A DNA stretch of 17,730 nucleotides from positions 1-17,730 of the forward strand of contig CACZRY010000151.1 of assembly GCA_902783745.1 (NCBI GenBank). The letters run 5' to 3'. This document shows, piece after piece, positions 1 through 6,902 of the stretch; the stretch's first letter is position 1, and each line of letters opens with the position of its first letter. The stretch is from an uncultured Erysipelotrichaceae bacterium. GTDB taxonomy: Bacteria > Bacillota_I > Bacilli_A > Acholeplasmatales > Anaeroplasmataceae. The position numbers were made by a program, and so were the translations under genes. The notes beneath the pieces were generated by a model, which worked only from the letters and a program-made list of their open reading frames with translations, ran no database searches and was not told the origin of the DNA.

Positions 1-21
1 ATTGACTGTACTTAATTCTAA

Positions 22-96
22 TGGAGCCACAGAACGGAATCGAACCGTCATCATATGCATGGCAAGCATAGGTACTAACCGTTGTACTACTGCGGC
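22..96 (-). tRNA. tRNA-Gly (anticodon GCC)
   Basis: Read on the minus strand, this 75-nt stretch folds as a complete cloverleaf. The acceptor stem is GCCGCAG with CTGTGGC (one G-U pair), the D stem is GTAC/GTAC with a GG-containing loop, and the anticodon stem is TATGC/GCATA with loop TTGCCAT, giving anticodon GCC. The T arm is GACGG-TTCGATT-CCGTT, and the 3' end is T plus an encoded CCA (positions 22-24). It decodes GGC/GGU glycine codons. It is a single tRNA here, with a consensus promoter just upstream. No second tRNA is visible in the 21 bases that follow it. Confidence 0.95.
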
Positions 97-115
97 AATT
101 TTTAAATGCAATGTT

Positions 116-144
116 ATTATAGCAAACTAAAATTTTATTGTCAA
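116..144 (-). promoter_or_regulatory. Sigma-A promoter of tRNA-Gly
   Basis: On the minus strand there is a perfect -35 TTGACA (139-144), a 17-bp spacer, and a perfect extended -10 TGCTATAAT (box at 116-121). The predicted start is near 109, about 13 nt before the mature tRNA 5' end at 96. This is the best promoter match in the window, as expected for a stable RNA gene. Confidence 0.9.
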
Positions 145-190
145 CAACTATTTTATCTTTTTTACATATATTATTTAGGAAGTATTTTTA

Positions 191-227
191 ATGATAAAAA
201 AGCATAAATAATCAATCTATTTATGCT
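191..227 (-). terminator. Intrinsic terminator after the ABC ATPase gene
   Basis: A perfect 10-bp stem (AGCATAAATA at 201-210 with TATTTATGCT at 218-227) encloses a 7-nt loop. On the minus strand it is followed directly by a T6 run. It lies 10 nt past the stop codon of the ABC ATPase gene and separates it from the tRNA transcription unit. Confidence 0.85.
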
Positions 228-236
228 AATCTATTA

Positions 237-1307
237 TTATATTTTTATTCTCTTTCCATCTAAATCAAATAAATATAACTTTGATGGATTTATATTAAAT
301 GAAACATTATCACTAACATTCATATTAACATCTGAATTAATAATAATTCTAATTTTTTCATTCACTGAATGAGCACTTTTTGCGATAATACTTTTATCTC
401 TACCTAGTACCTCAATATGATCTAATGATAGATTTAATACTCCATTATCACTATATATGAATCCTTCTGGTCTTATTGCGCAATAAAGCTCTTGATCTTC
501 TAAATTAATATCAAATAATTCATCATCACCAATATATAATTTATTAGATTCAATTCTTGCTTTAAATGTATTTATTTGAGGTGTACCTAAAAATTGTGCA
601 ACAAATAGATTACAAGGATTATCGTATAAAGATTGAGGTTCTCCTACTTGCATAACAACTCCATCCTTCATAACAATCATAATATCACATATAGACATAG
701 CTTCTTCTTGATCATGAGTTACAAATATTGTTGTTACACCAGTTTCTTTTTGAATTCTTTTTATTTCTTCTCTTGTTTGTAATCTTAATCTAGCATCAAG
801 ATTTGATAAAGGTTCATCTAATAATAAAAGATTTGGTGTTTTTACTAAAGCACGCGCTATCGCAACTCTTTGTTGCTGCCCACCAGATAATTCTCCTGGC
901 CTACGATTTAGTAATTGCTCTATTTGAACAAGCTTAGCTGCTTCATAAACCTTAGCCTTCATTGTTTCCTTATCTACTTTTTGATTTGTTAGCGGAAACA
1001 TAATATTTTGTTCAACAGTCATATGTGGATATAATGCGTAATTTTGGAATACTAAGCCAATTCCTCTTTTTTCTGGAGGAAGCTTTGTAACATTTAAATC
1101 GCCAAAATAAATATTACCCTTAGTTGGAGTCTCAAGACCTGAAAGTAAATATAATGTTGTTGATTTACCACAACCAGATGGTCCTAATAATCCAACAAGC
1201 TTACCTGATGGTATTACTAAATTCATATTGTTTACTGCGATAGTATCTTTATCAGTCTTTTTTCTTGCAGGGAATACCTTATATAAATCTTCAATCTTAA
1301 TTTCCAT
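237..1307 (-). CDS. ABC transporter ATPase, MsmX/UgpC/MalK-type sugar importer subunit
   Basis: This is the cytoplasmic ATP-hydrolysing subunit of a carbohydrate ABC importer (CUT1 type). In the 356-aa protein I see Walker A GPSGCGKST (42-50), Q-loop Gln88 in VFQNYALYPHMTV, signature LSGGQQQR (140-147), Walker B LLLLDEP (about 160-166), and the H-loop His in VTHDQEEA (about 198). A C-terminal TOBE/regulatory region of about 120 residues contains the FLGTP and IRPEG motifs. The length is normal for the family. I chose the ATG at 1307 because GAGGTG lies 6 nt upstream; an in-frame GTG at 1316 sits inside that Shine-Dalgarno site. No permease or binding-protein gene is adjacent, so it probably serves several importers encoded elsewhere, as MsmX does in Bacillus subtilis (inference). 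The gene is monocistronic. Confidence 0.93.
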   Translation of the reverse strand: MEIKIEDLYKVFPARKKTDKDTIAVNNMNLVIPSGKLVGLLGPSGCGKSTTLYLLSGLETPTKGNIYFGDLNVTKLPPEKRGIGLVFQNYALYPHMTVEQNIMFPLTNQKVDKETMKAKVYEAAKLVQIEQLLNRRPGELSGGQQQRVAIARALVKTPNLLLLDEPLSNLDARLRLQTREEIKRIQKETGVTTIFVTHDQEEAMSICDIMIVMKDGVVMQVGEPQSLYDNPCNLFVAQFLGTPQINTFKARIESNKLYIGDDELFDINLEDQELYCAIRPEGFIYSDNGVLNLSLDHIEVLGRDKSIIAKSAHSVNEKIRIIINSDVNMNVSDNVSFNINPSKLYLFDLDGKRIKI

Positions 1308-1321
1308 TGTATGCACCTCAA

Positions 1322-1346
1322 AATCTATAATAAATTATAGATTATA
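1322..1346 (-). promoter_or_regulatory. Extended -10 promoter overlapped by a perfect palindrome
   Basis: TGGTATAAT on the minus strand (-10 box 1341-1346) is an extended -10 element; I see no good -35. A perfect 9-bp inverted repeat, AATCTATAA (1322-1330) and TTATAGATT (1335-1343) with a 4-nt gap, overlaps the box and the predicted start near 1335. It could be an operator for the ABC ATPase gene or an AT-rich coincidence. Confidence 0.5.
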
Positions 1347-1375
1347 CCAAAAGATAAAACAAGATAATAAAAATT

Positions 1376-1398
1376 AAAAAAGCCTACCTAAGTAGACT
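1376..1398 (-). terminator. Intrinsic terminator after the 1410-2132 gene
   Basis: On the minus strand AGTCTAC-TTAG-GTAGGCT forms a 7-bp stem with one G-T pair (1381-1398), followed by a T6 run (1376-1381). It begins 11 nt past the stop codon of the membrane-anchored protein gene. Confidence 0.8.
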
Positions 1399-1409
1399 TT
1401 TATTATTAA

Positions 1410-2132
1410 TTACTTCTTTACAACTGAACCCTTAACAGACTTAACTGTAACACTATTGATTGATGCGCCTACATTGAATGTACTTGTATCAACTGAACCA
1501 TAGCCCTTCTTATCGATAGATACAGTTACATCTTCAGTTCTTTCTGTATCAGTATCAGGTTTGAATGTAAATACAATTTCAATACCATCAAATGAGCTTG
1601 GCCAGAATGCAGGTTGTGCAGCTGGTTCTACAGAGATTGTAGTTGAAGGCTTAGTAGTTACCTTTGTAGCTTCAACAACATATAATGTACCATAGAAATC
1701 GCCATCAGTCCAGTTAGTTGAATCAAGATCTTTAGCAAACTCATAGCTTTGAGATTTTACAGTATAATACTTAGTTTGTGAATCATAAGCAACATCACCA
1801 TCTACTCTTTGCTTTAATGAAATTTCACTTACAACATTAACGTTCTTATAATCAGTATAATTAGTGTTTGTTACACCAGAGTTAACAAAGGTATAATTGT
1901 CTCCCTCAACCTTGAAGAATTTATCATAATTAAGAGTTACTTTTGCAGTTAAGAACTTGTTCCAAGCTTGAACTCCTTCTACAGTCTTACCTTGTTCTTC
2001 AGTTCCTAATTCAATTTTTGTACTATAAAAACCTGTAGTAATAGCACATACAACAAGCCAAACAACTAATGCAGCTAAACCAACAGCTCCACCTATAAGT
2101 GCTAATACAAGTGTCTTTGTGTCCTTCTTCAT
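1410..2132 (-). CDS. Membrane-anchored protein of unknown function
   Basis: This 240-aa protein belongs to no family I recognise. Residues 1-7 are charged (MKKDTKT) and about 8-33 form one long hydrophobic segment, so it is probably an N-in, C-out membrane anchor or an uncleaved signal. The cysteine at the end of that segment is not in a convincing lipobox. The roughly 205-residue outer part is polar, rich in Thr, Val, Lys and Asp, and looks beta-rich (alternating Thr/Val stretches such as DVTVSIDKKG). I chose the ATG at 2132 because GGAGG (2143-2147) lies 10 nt upstream; an earlier in-frame ATG at 2171 would sit almost at the transcription start. The gene has its own strong promoter and terminator, suggesting a well-expressed, independently regulated surface protein (inference). 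Confidence 0.75.
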   Translation of the reverse strand: MKKDTKTLVLALIGGAVGLAALVVWLVVCAITTGFYSTKIELGTEEQGKTVEGVQAWNKFLTAKVTLNYDKFFKVEGDNYTFVNSGVTNTNYTDYKNVNVVSEISLKQRVDGDVAYDSQTKYYTVKSQSYEFAKDLDSTNWTDGDFYGTLYVVEATKVTTKPSTTISVEPAAQPAFWPSSFDGIEIVFTFKPDTDTERTEDVTVSIDKKGYGSVDTSTFNVGASINSVTVKSVKGSVVKK

Positions 2133-2169
2133 AACGAAAAAACCTCCATGAATACTAAATTCTAAATAC

Positions 2170-2199
2170 ATTATACAACTTTTAAAACGTTTTTGTCAA
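2170..2199 (-). promoter_or_regulatory. Consensus promoter with spacer palindrome
   Basis: On the minus strand there is TTGACA (2194-2199), an 18-bp spacer and TATAAT (2170-2175), with a predicted start near 2163. The spacer contains a perfect 10-bp palindrome AAAACGTTTT (2184-2193), between the two sigma contacts, where a repressor would block polymerase. It drives the membrane-anchored protein gene at 1410-2132. Confidence 0.8.
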
Positions 2200-2229
2200 C
2201 ATAAATAACAAGTGTTTGAAAAGCGTTTT

Positions 2230-3468
2230 TTAAATTGCCCATGTACCGTTTTCAAATATAGTTATATTTTTACCATTATATGTTATAGCTTCTATTTTTA
2301 AATCACTAGATCCAATCATAAAATCAACGTGTATTACTGAATGATTTAAATTAATTTTTGATATCTCATCTTTATTAAGCTTATCATAATTTCTTATACA
2401 CTCAACAAAAGATTCTCCTAACGCAACATGACAGCATGCATTTTCATCATATAAGGTATTATAGAATAATATTCCAGTTTCATTAATAGGTGAATCAAAT
2501 GGTACTAACGCAACCTCTCCTAAATGAGAAGCACCATTATCAACTGAAATTAAATTTTCTAATATCTTCTTATCCTTATCATCTTTAGCTAATACTTCAA
2601 TTACTTTTCCATCTTTAAATTTAAATCCAAAATCTTTAACCACATTACCATTAACACTTAAAGGCTTTGTTGCATATAAAACTCCATTTGCACTATCCTT
2701 ATCAGGTGATGTGAAGCATTCTTCAGTCGGAATATTTGCTTCATACTTAATACCTTCAATAGTATTTGATGAACCACCTTCAAATTGCATTTCTTTTGGT
2801 AAAGAAATCCTAAAATCTGTTCCATTCTTTGAAGTATAATGTAAATCCTTTATATTTAAATCATTTAATATCTTACATTTAGTGTGTAAGTTATTTGAAT
2901 GTAATTCCCAATTTTCTAATGGATCACCATCTAATCTTGCAGTATGGATAATTGCTTCCATAAGCTTATTCATTGCATCATCAATTTCTAAATCAGGGAA
3001 CACCTTATGTGCCCATGCTTCACCAGGAAGACCAATAATTGACCATTGATAATGCCCATCCATCTTTTCTCTATATTTTTTAACCTTAGGTCCTCTAATC
3101 TTTTGAATATATGCAATTTTATCAGGATCAGCCTCACCTAATGAATCAGGATCACTTGATTCAACATATATTCTTGCAGGAAGATTTTCTAAATCATATT
3201 TAAGCTTTTCTTCTTCATAGCTTCTTAGCATTGCCATTGAATCCTTATCTTCCTTTTTATATCTGATACTATCATAAATATCTGAATACCATTCCATTCT
3301 TACATGTAATGCGCCAGCATTATATGCTTCTTCTAATAAATATTTAACAAAATATTCATCACGTACATTTGCAGTAATAATTAAATCCTGGCCCTTTTTA
3401 AGGTTAACACCTCTTACTACCGCAAGCTTTGCGTATTTTCTTAATAATTCTTCATTAAACTTTAACAT
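2230..3468 (-). CDS. ampS: Aminopeptidase, M29 family (AmpS/PepS type)
   Basis: This is a cytoplasmic metal-dependent exopeptidase that removes N-terminal amino acids from peptides. The 412-aa length matches the M29 family, and the M29 landmarks are present. These are the EANIPTEE metal/catalytic region (243-250), HLGEVALV with Glu318, CCHVALGESF with His347, and HVDFMIGS with His380 and Asp382. The C terminus (NITIFENGTW) is family-typical. AAGGAGAA lies about 8 nt before the ATG. The gene overlaps the end of the M24 peptidase gene by 7 bp, so translation is probably coupled. It is the last gene of the lrp-pepP-ampS unit. I see no hairpin terminator after it, so some transcripts may run into the next gene. 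The exact residue specificity cannot be read from sequence. Confidence 0.92.
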   Translation of the reverse strand: MLKFNEELLRKYAKLAVVRGVNLKKGQDLIITANVRDEYFVKYLLEEAYNAGALHVRMEWYSDIYDSIRYKKEDKDSMAMLRSYEEEKLKYDLENLPARIYVESSDPDSLGEADPDKIAYIQKIRGPKVKKYREKMDGHYQWSIIGLPGEAWAHKVFPDLEIDDAMNKLMEAIIHTARLDGDPLENWELHSNNLHTKCKILNDLNIKDLHYTSKNGTDFRISLPKEMQFEGGSSNTIEGIKYEANIPTEECFTSPDKDSANGVLYATKPLSVNGNVVKDFGFKFKDGKVIEVLAKDDKDKKILENLISVDNGASHLGEVALVPFDSPINETGILFYNTLYDENACCHVALGESFVECIRNYDKLNKDEISKINLNHSVIHVDFMIGSSDLKIEAITYNGKNITIFENGTWAI

Positions 3469-4724
3469 TTCTTGTTCTCCTTTATAAATTTTTCTATTTC
3501 ATCTGGGTCTTTTATTATATCTTTAGATAATAGTATTGCACCATTCTTTGTTATAAGCATATCATCTTCAATTCTTATACCAATCTCTTCTTCTTTAATA
3601 TATAAGCCTGGTTCATTAGATATTAATGAATTAGGACGTAATCCATCATATAAACATAAATCATGACAATCAAGACCGATATGATGTGATACTCCATGAT
3701 AATAATACTTGAATACTTCATCATCCTTTTTTATCTTACCAATACGTTTTAATTCACGTTGATAAAATTGAATTAAATGATTATTTAAATCTTTTGTTGT
3801 AAGTCCTGGTCTTGCATAATTCAATACAGCTTCTTGACCTCTTAATACAATATCATATATTTGTCTTTGTCTTGGACTAAATTTACCATTAATTGGGAAT
3901 GTTCTTGAAATATCTGCACAATACATATTATATGATGCACCTAAATCAAATAATATTAAATCCCCATCTTTTGCTTTCCTATTATTTTCCATATAGTGTA
4001 AGCATGTAGAATTAACTCCTGATGCGGCAATAGTAGGGAATGAATAGCCTGTTGCACCATTATATTTAATTGCTTGATCAAAATAACTTTCAAGCTGATA
4101 TTCATATAAAGGTCCTATATTCTTTAAAATATTTTCAACACCAATTTTTGTAATATCAATAGCCTTCTTAATATATTCAAGCTCCATTTCATTTTTAACA
4201 GTTCTTAATTCCATAAAAATCTTTGATGCATCAAGGATTTCTTTATCAGGAAATTCACGCTTATATTTTAAAGATGTATTTATAAATTCTTTTCTAGATG
4301 GAGTCATATCTTCTCCACCGATATCAAAATATAAGTATTTAGATTCTTTAATTAAATCTTTTATTTCCTTTTTAAACTGATCTTGATATCTTATATCTAA
4401 AATACCAGATATCTTATTAACCTCTTCCTTAGTTAAAGGCTCACCAACCCATTTTGCAAGCTCGATATCTAATCTTTTAATATATATACGCTCAATTAAC
4501 TTACCACCAACTCTTCCTAATACTAATGTATTACCATATTCAAGAATACCTGTGGTATAAAAATAATTTCTTGATTCATCATATGTATCCTTAAATATTC
4601 CTTCATCCTGATGGAATCCAGCATATATAAACATAAGTGAATCATCATTCATTTTATTTAAAACATTTCTTCTATTATTAATAAAAAATTCTTTTTCCAT
4701 ATTATCAAAACGAAAAGGAAGCAT
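3462..4724 (-). CDS. pepP: Xaa-Pro aminopeptidase (M24B family)
   Basis: This cytoplasmic dinuclear metallopeptidase cleaves the first residue from peptides with proline at position two. The 420-aa protein has an N-terminal aminopeptidase P domain (about 10-165) and a C-terminal pita-bread domain. All five expected metal ligands are visible: Asp260 (LFDLG), Asp271 (CADISRTF), His347 (VSHHIGLDCHD), Glu371 (NEPGLYI) and Glu386 (GIRIEDD); His243 in CLHYMENN matches a substrate-binding His of the family. The ATG at 4724 follows GGGAG by only a few bases. A second in-frame ATG at 4700 fits the usual family start but has no visible ribosome site. The gene lies 23 nt after the Lrp-type regulator and overlaps ampS by 7 bp. 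Together with ampS it could break down proline-containing peptides. Confidence 0.93.
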   Translation of the reverse strand: MLPFRFDNMEKEFFINNRRNVLNKMNDDSLMFIYAGFHQDEGIFKDTYDESRNYFYTTGILEYGNTLVLGRVGGKLIERIYIKRLDIELAKWVGEPLTKEEVNKISGILDIRYQDQFKKEIKDLIKESKYLYFDIGGEDMTPSRKEFINTSLKYKREFPDKEILDASKIFMELRTVKNEMELEYIKKAIDITKIGVENILKNIGPLYEYQLESYFDQAIKYNGATGYSFPTIAASGVNSTCLHYMENNRKAKDGDLILFDLGASYNMYCADISRTFPINGKFSPRQRQIYDIVLRGQEAVLNYARPGLTTKDLNNHLIQFYQRELKRIGKIKKDDEVFKYYYHGVSHHIGLDCHDLCLYDGLRPNSLISNEPGLYIKEEEIGIRIEDDMLITKNGAILLSKDIIKDPDEIEKFIKENKKC

Positions 4725-4747
4725 TCGCTCCCTTTTCTCCCCTTGTA

Positions 4748-5224
4748 TTATTCAAGTGGTAATACACTTGTTTTCTTTTCTGTTGATACAACCATTGATG
4801 TTTCAATATTTGAAACATTTGGAATTGCAAGTAATCTATCGAAAATGAAATCACGATAGTATTGGAAGCTTTTTGCGACAATCTTTAATAAGAATGCAGC
4901 TTCACCTGTAATTGTATAGCATTCTATTACCTCAGGTAATAATCTAGCTTCATCAATGAATTTAGTTGAAGATTCACGGTTTAAAGGTGATAAAGATATT
5001 TTACAGAAACATGTAACTTCATATCCAAGCATTTTCTCATCTATTACAGCTGTGAATTGCTTTAAAATCTTGGATTCCTTTAAATTCTTAACTCTTAGTA
5101 AGCATGAAGATGGAGCAAGACCAATCTTCTTAGATAAATCAATATTTGAAATTGAAGAATCCTCTTGTAAATATTTTAAAATCTTCTTATCATAATCATC
5201 TAATTTTATATTTGAATTTCCCAT
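4748..5224 (-). CDS. Lrp/AsnC family transcriptional regulator
   Basis: The 158-aa protein has the standard two-domain Lrp layout. The N-terminal winged HTH (about 8-60) begins LDDYDKKILKYLQEDS and includes the recognition stretch GLAPSSCLLRVKNL. The C-terminal RAM ligand-binding domain (about 70-150) carries the PEVIECYTITGEAAFLLKI segment. Members bind amino acids and form octamers or higher assemblies that wrap DNA. AAGGAG lies 6 nt before the ATG. It is the first gene of an operon with two aminopeptidases, so control of peptide or amino-acid use, including its own promoter, is likely (inference). The effector amino acid cannot be told from sequence. Confidence 0.93.
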   Translation of the reverse strand: MGNSNIKLDDYDKKILKYLQEDSSISNIDLSKKIGLAPSSCLLRVKNLKESKILKQFTAVIDEKMLGYEVTCFCKISLSPLNRESSTKFIDEARLLPEVIECYTITGEAAFLLKIVAKSFQYYRDFIFDRLLAIPNVSNIETSMVVSTEKKTSVLPLE

Positions 5225-5258
5225 ACTAAACTCCTTATCAATTTATGCTCGTATAATA

Positions 5259-5287
5259 ATTTTAGCACTTGAGTTTTTTGATGTCAA
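5259..5287 (-). promoter_or_regulatory. Sigma-A promoter of the lrp-pepP-ampS operon
   Basis: On the minus strand there is TTGACA (5282-5287), a 17-bp spacer and an extended -10 TGCTAAAAT (box 5259-5264). The predicted start is near 5252, giving a leader of about 28 nt. An imperfect symmetry TGCT...AGCA flanks the -10/start region and might be part of an autoregulatory site, but this is weak. Confidence 0.8.
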
Positions 5288-5331
5288 ATAAAATTCGATA
5301 TATTTGTACTTTTTTAAACAATTATGCAACA

Positions 5332-6030
5332 CTAAAACTTAGGGTATGAAATAAACTTAGTATTTTTTGGTGTAATTTCTTTTAAAATAGGTACAAATTT
5401 AGAAACATAGCTTCTAACTGTTATAACAAGTTCTATTTTTTCATTACTTAAATATTTTCTTAATAATTCTAGTAAATTATTATCATCAAGACCATTAGAT
5501 ACCCATAAAGCTAAAATATCACCCTTATAATAATCATAAAAAATGATATAGCATTTTTCTTTAATTGTTATAAGATCAATAGAAATACGAATAGAATTAA
5601 ATTCTTCTATACTTCTTTTATAATATTCATTTATTAATGTATCATAATCTGCATCTATATATGATCTAACCTTCTTATATAAAACATCAATATTTCTATC
5701 AGATATAAATATACCCTTTTGTGTTAGGATATCACATATAGCATCTCTTCCAAATCCTTGAGATTTATAATAATCAATCATACAAACTGTTTTTGCAGAA
5801 TATGTATATCCCTTAAAACATAGCTTTGTTGCTGCCTGAGAAAAATAAACATTAGAATCATTACATTCCTTGCAAGAATATCCCATGTTTTTAATTCTAA
5901 ATGCTTTACCTGATGTAAATTGTACAACCTTATTAGATACTGTATAGTTATATTTTAATTGGTTACCACATTTAGGGCATAATAAAATTTCTGGTTTATA
6001 AATTTTTACAGCTCTAGCTTCTATTTTCAT
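5332..6030 (-). CDS. Zinc-ribbon/HTH protein resembling a truncated DDE transposase
   Basis: I do not recognise a named family. The 232-aa protein has a four-cysteine zinc ribbon (CPKC at 18-21 and CKEC at 53-56), then an HTH-like helical stretch (about 78-120), then a region that looks like the start of an RNase H/DDE fold. In that region SIDL (Asp152) could be the first catalytic Asp, followed by YIIFYDYYKGDILALWVS strands. Where a second Asp would be expected the sequence reads ITVRS (203-207), and the protein ends at 232 before any catalytic Glu. It therefore looks inactive as a transposase and may be a DNA-binding derivative (inference). GGTGAT lies just before the ATG at 6030, 4 nt after the ROK gene stop; an in-frame ATG at 6057 lacks such a site. 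No terminal inverted repeats are visible. Confidence 0.6.
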   Translation of the reverse strand: MKIEARAVKIYKPEILLCPKCGNQLKYNYTVSNKVVQFTSGKAFRIKNMGYSCKECNDSNVYFSQAATKLCFKGYTYSAKTVCMIDYYKSQGFGRDAICDILTQKGIFISDRNIDVLYKKVRSYIDADYDTLINEYYKRSIEEFNSIRISIDLITIKEKCYIIFYDYYKGDILALWVSNGLDDNNLLELLRKYLSNEKIELVITVRSYVSKFVPILKEITPKNTKFISYPKF

Positions 6031-6034
6031 AAAA

Positions 6035-6901
6035 TCACCATAAATATGCACATCCAAGCATACCAGCCTTTTCCTTTAAGCTTGATATTTCAATAGGTGT
6101 ATTAACTACACCATAATGTGCAAATTCCTTATAATATTTTCTTACATTATTTAATAATATATCTCCTGCCATACTAACACCGCCAGCAAGATAAAATATA
6201 TCAACATCACATGTTACTGCAATATTTGCTAAAGCATGCGCTAATGCCTTAGATACAATATCTATTACCTTTATCGCAATAGAATCATTTAGTCTTGCCT
6301 TATCAAATACTTCTTTTGCAGAAATTGCTATATCATTTTTTGAATATAATTTATATAATCTAGTAATACCTGTTGCTGATGCAATAGTTTCTAAGCAGTT
6401 AGTAAGTCCACATGTACATTTAAAATTAAAATCACTGCCAATAAACATATGTCCAACCTCACCACAATTATTTGTAGCTCCTAAGACAAGTTTATCATTA
6501 TATACATATCCACCACCAACACCAGTACCTAATGTTAATAGGTATGATGAATGATATTTTGGATTATTAATATGTTCTCCTAATGCTGCACAATTTGCAT
6601 CATTAGTAGAATATAATTTAATATTACTAAAATATTTATTATGTATTTTATTTAAATCAATATCATATAATCCTACATTAGGTAATGCCTTAATATAGTT
6701 ATTAGATACACTTCCAGGAAGGCCAAATCCTATACCATCTATAGAAATATTATTTTTATTAACATATTCATTAATAGAATTATATATATCATCAAATAAT
6801 GTATCCTTATTAGTTTTTATAGAATAATAATCAATTATTTTATGATCATCTACGATACCTATTTTAACTGTAGTTCCACCTACATCAACACCAATTCTCA
6901 T
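6035..6901 (-). CDS. ROK family sugar kinase (glucokinase-like)
   Basis: This is a cytoplasmic ATP-dependent kinase of glucose or a related hexose/amino sugar. The 288-aa protein has the phosphate-binding motif DVGGTTVKIG (5-14), catalytic Asp101 in NDANCAALGE, the glycine motif GTGVGGG (125-131), sugar-binding Glu148 with zinc ligand His151 in GEVGHMF, and the ROK zinc motif CTCGLTNCLE (162-171). A second glycine segment LAGGVSMAG follows near 238. It has no N-terminal HTH, so it is a kinase rather than a NagC/XylR-type repressor. I chose the ATG at 6901, which begins one base after the LRAT gene stop and has GGGGTTG upstream inside that gene. Longer in-frame starts would overlap that gene. 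Co-translation with its neighbours is likely; substrate choice is unknown. Confidence 0.9.
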   Translation of the reverse strand: MRIGVDVGGTTVKIGIVDDHKIIDYYSIKTNKDTLFDDIYNSINEYVNKNNISIDGIGFGLPGSVSNNYIKALPNVGLYDIDLNKIHNKYFSNIKLYSTNDANCAALGEHINNPKYHSSYLLTLGTGVGGGYVYNDKLVLGATNNCGEVGHMFIGSDFNFKCTCGLTNCLETIASATGITRLYKLYSKNDIAISAKEVFDKARLNDSIAIKVIDIVSKALAHALANIAVTCDVDIFYLAGGVSMAGDILLNNVRKYYKEFAHYGVVNTPIEISSLKEKAGMLGCAYLW

Positions 6902-6902
6902 T

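Noticed and set aside
22..96. tRNA-Gly as an integration (att) site
   Set aside because: No repeat of the tRNA 3' end and no integrase in the window.
2214..2235. CcpA-type cre site around TTGAAAAGCGTTTTTT
   Set aside because: The CG is shifted by one base from the cre consensus and the far half lacks the expected CA; it also overlaps the end of ampS.
5332..6030. Intact insertion sequence
   Set aside because: No terminal inverted repeats or target duplications seen, the gene is coupled to the ROK gene by a 4-nt gap, and the catalytic triad is incomplete.
6035..6037. Mycoplasma genetic code (TGA as Trp)
   Set aside because: The ROK gene ends at TGA right after a TGG Trp codon, and the next gene begins 4 nt later; all conserved proteins are full length with TGA as stop.
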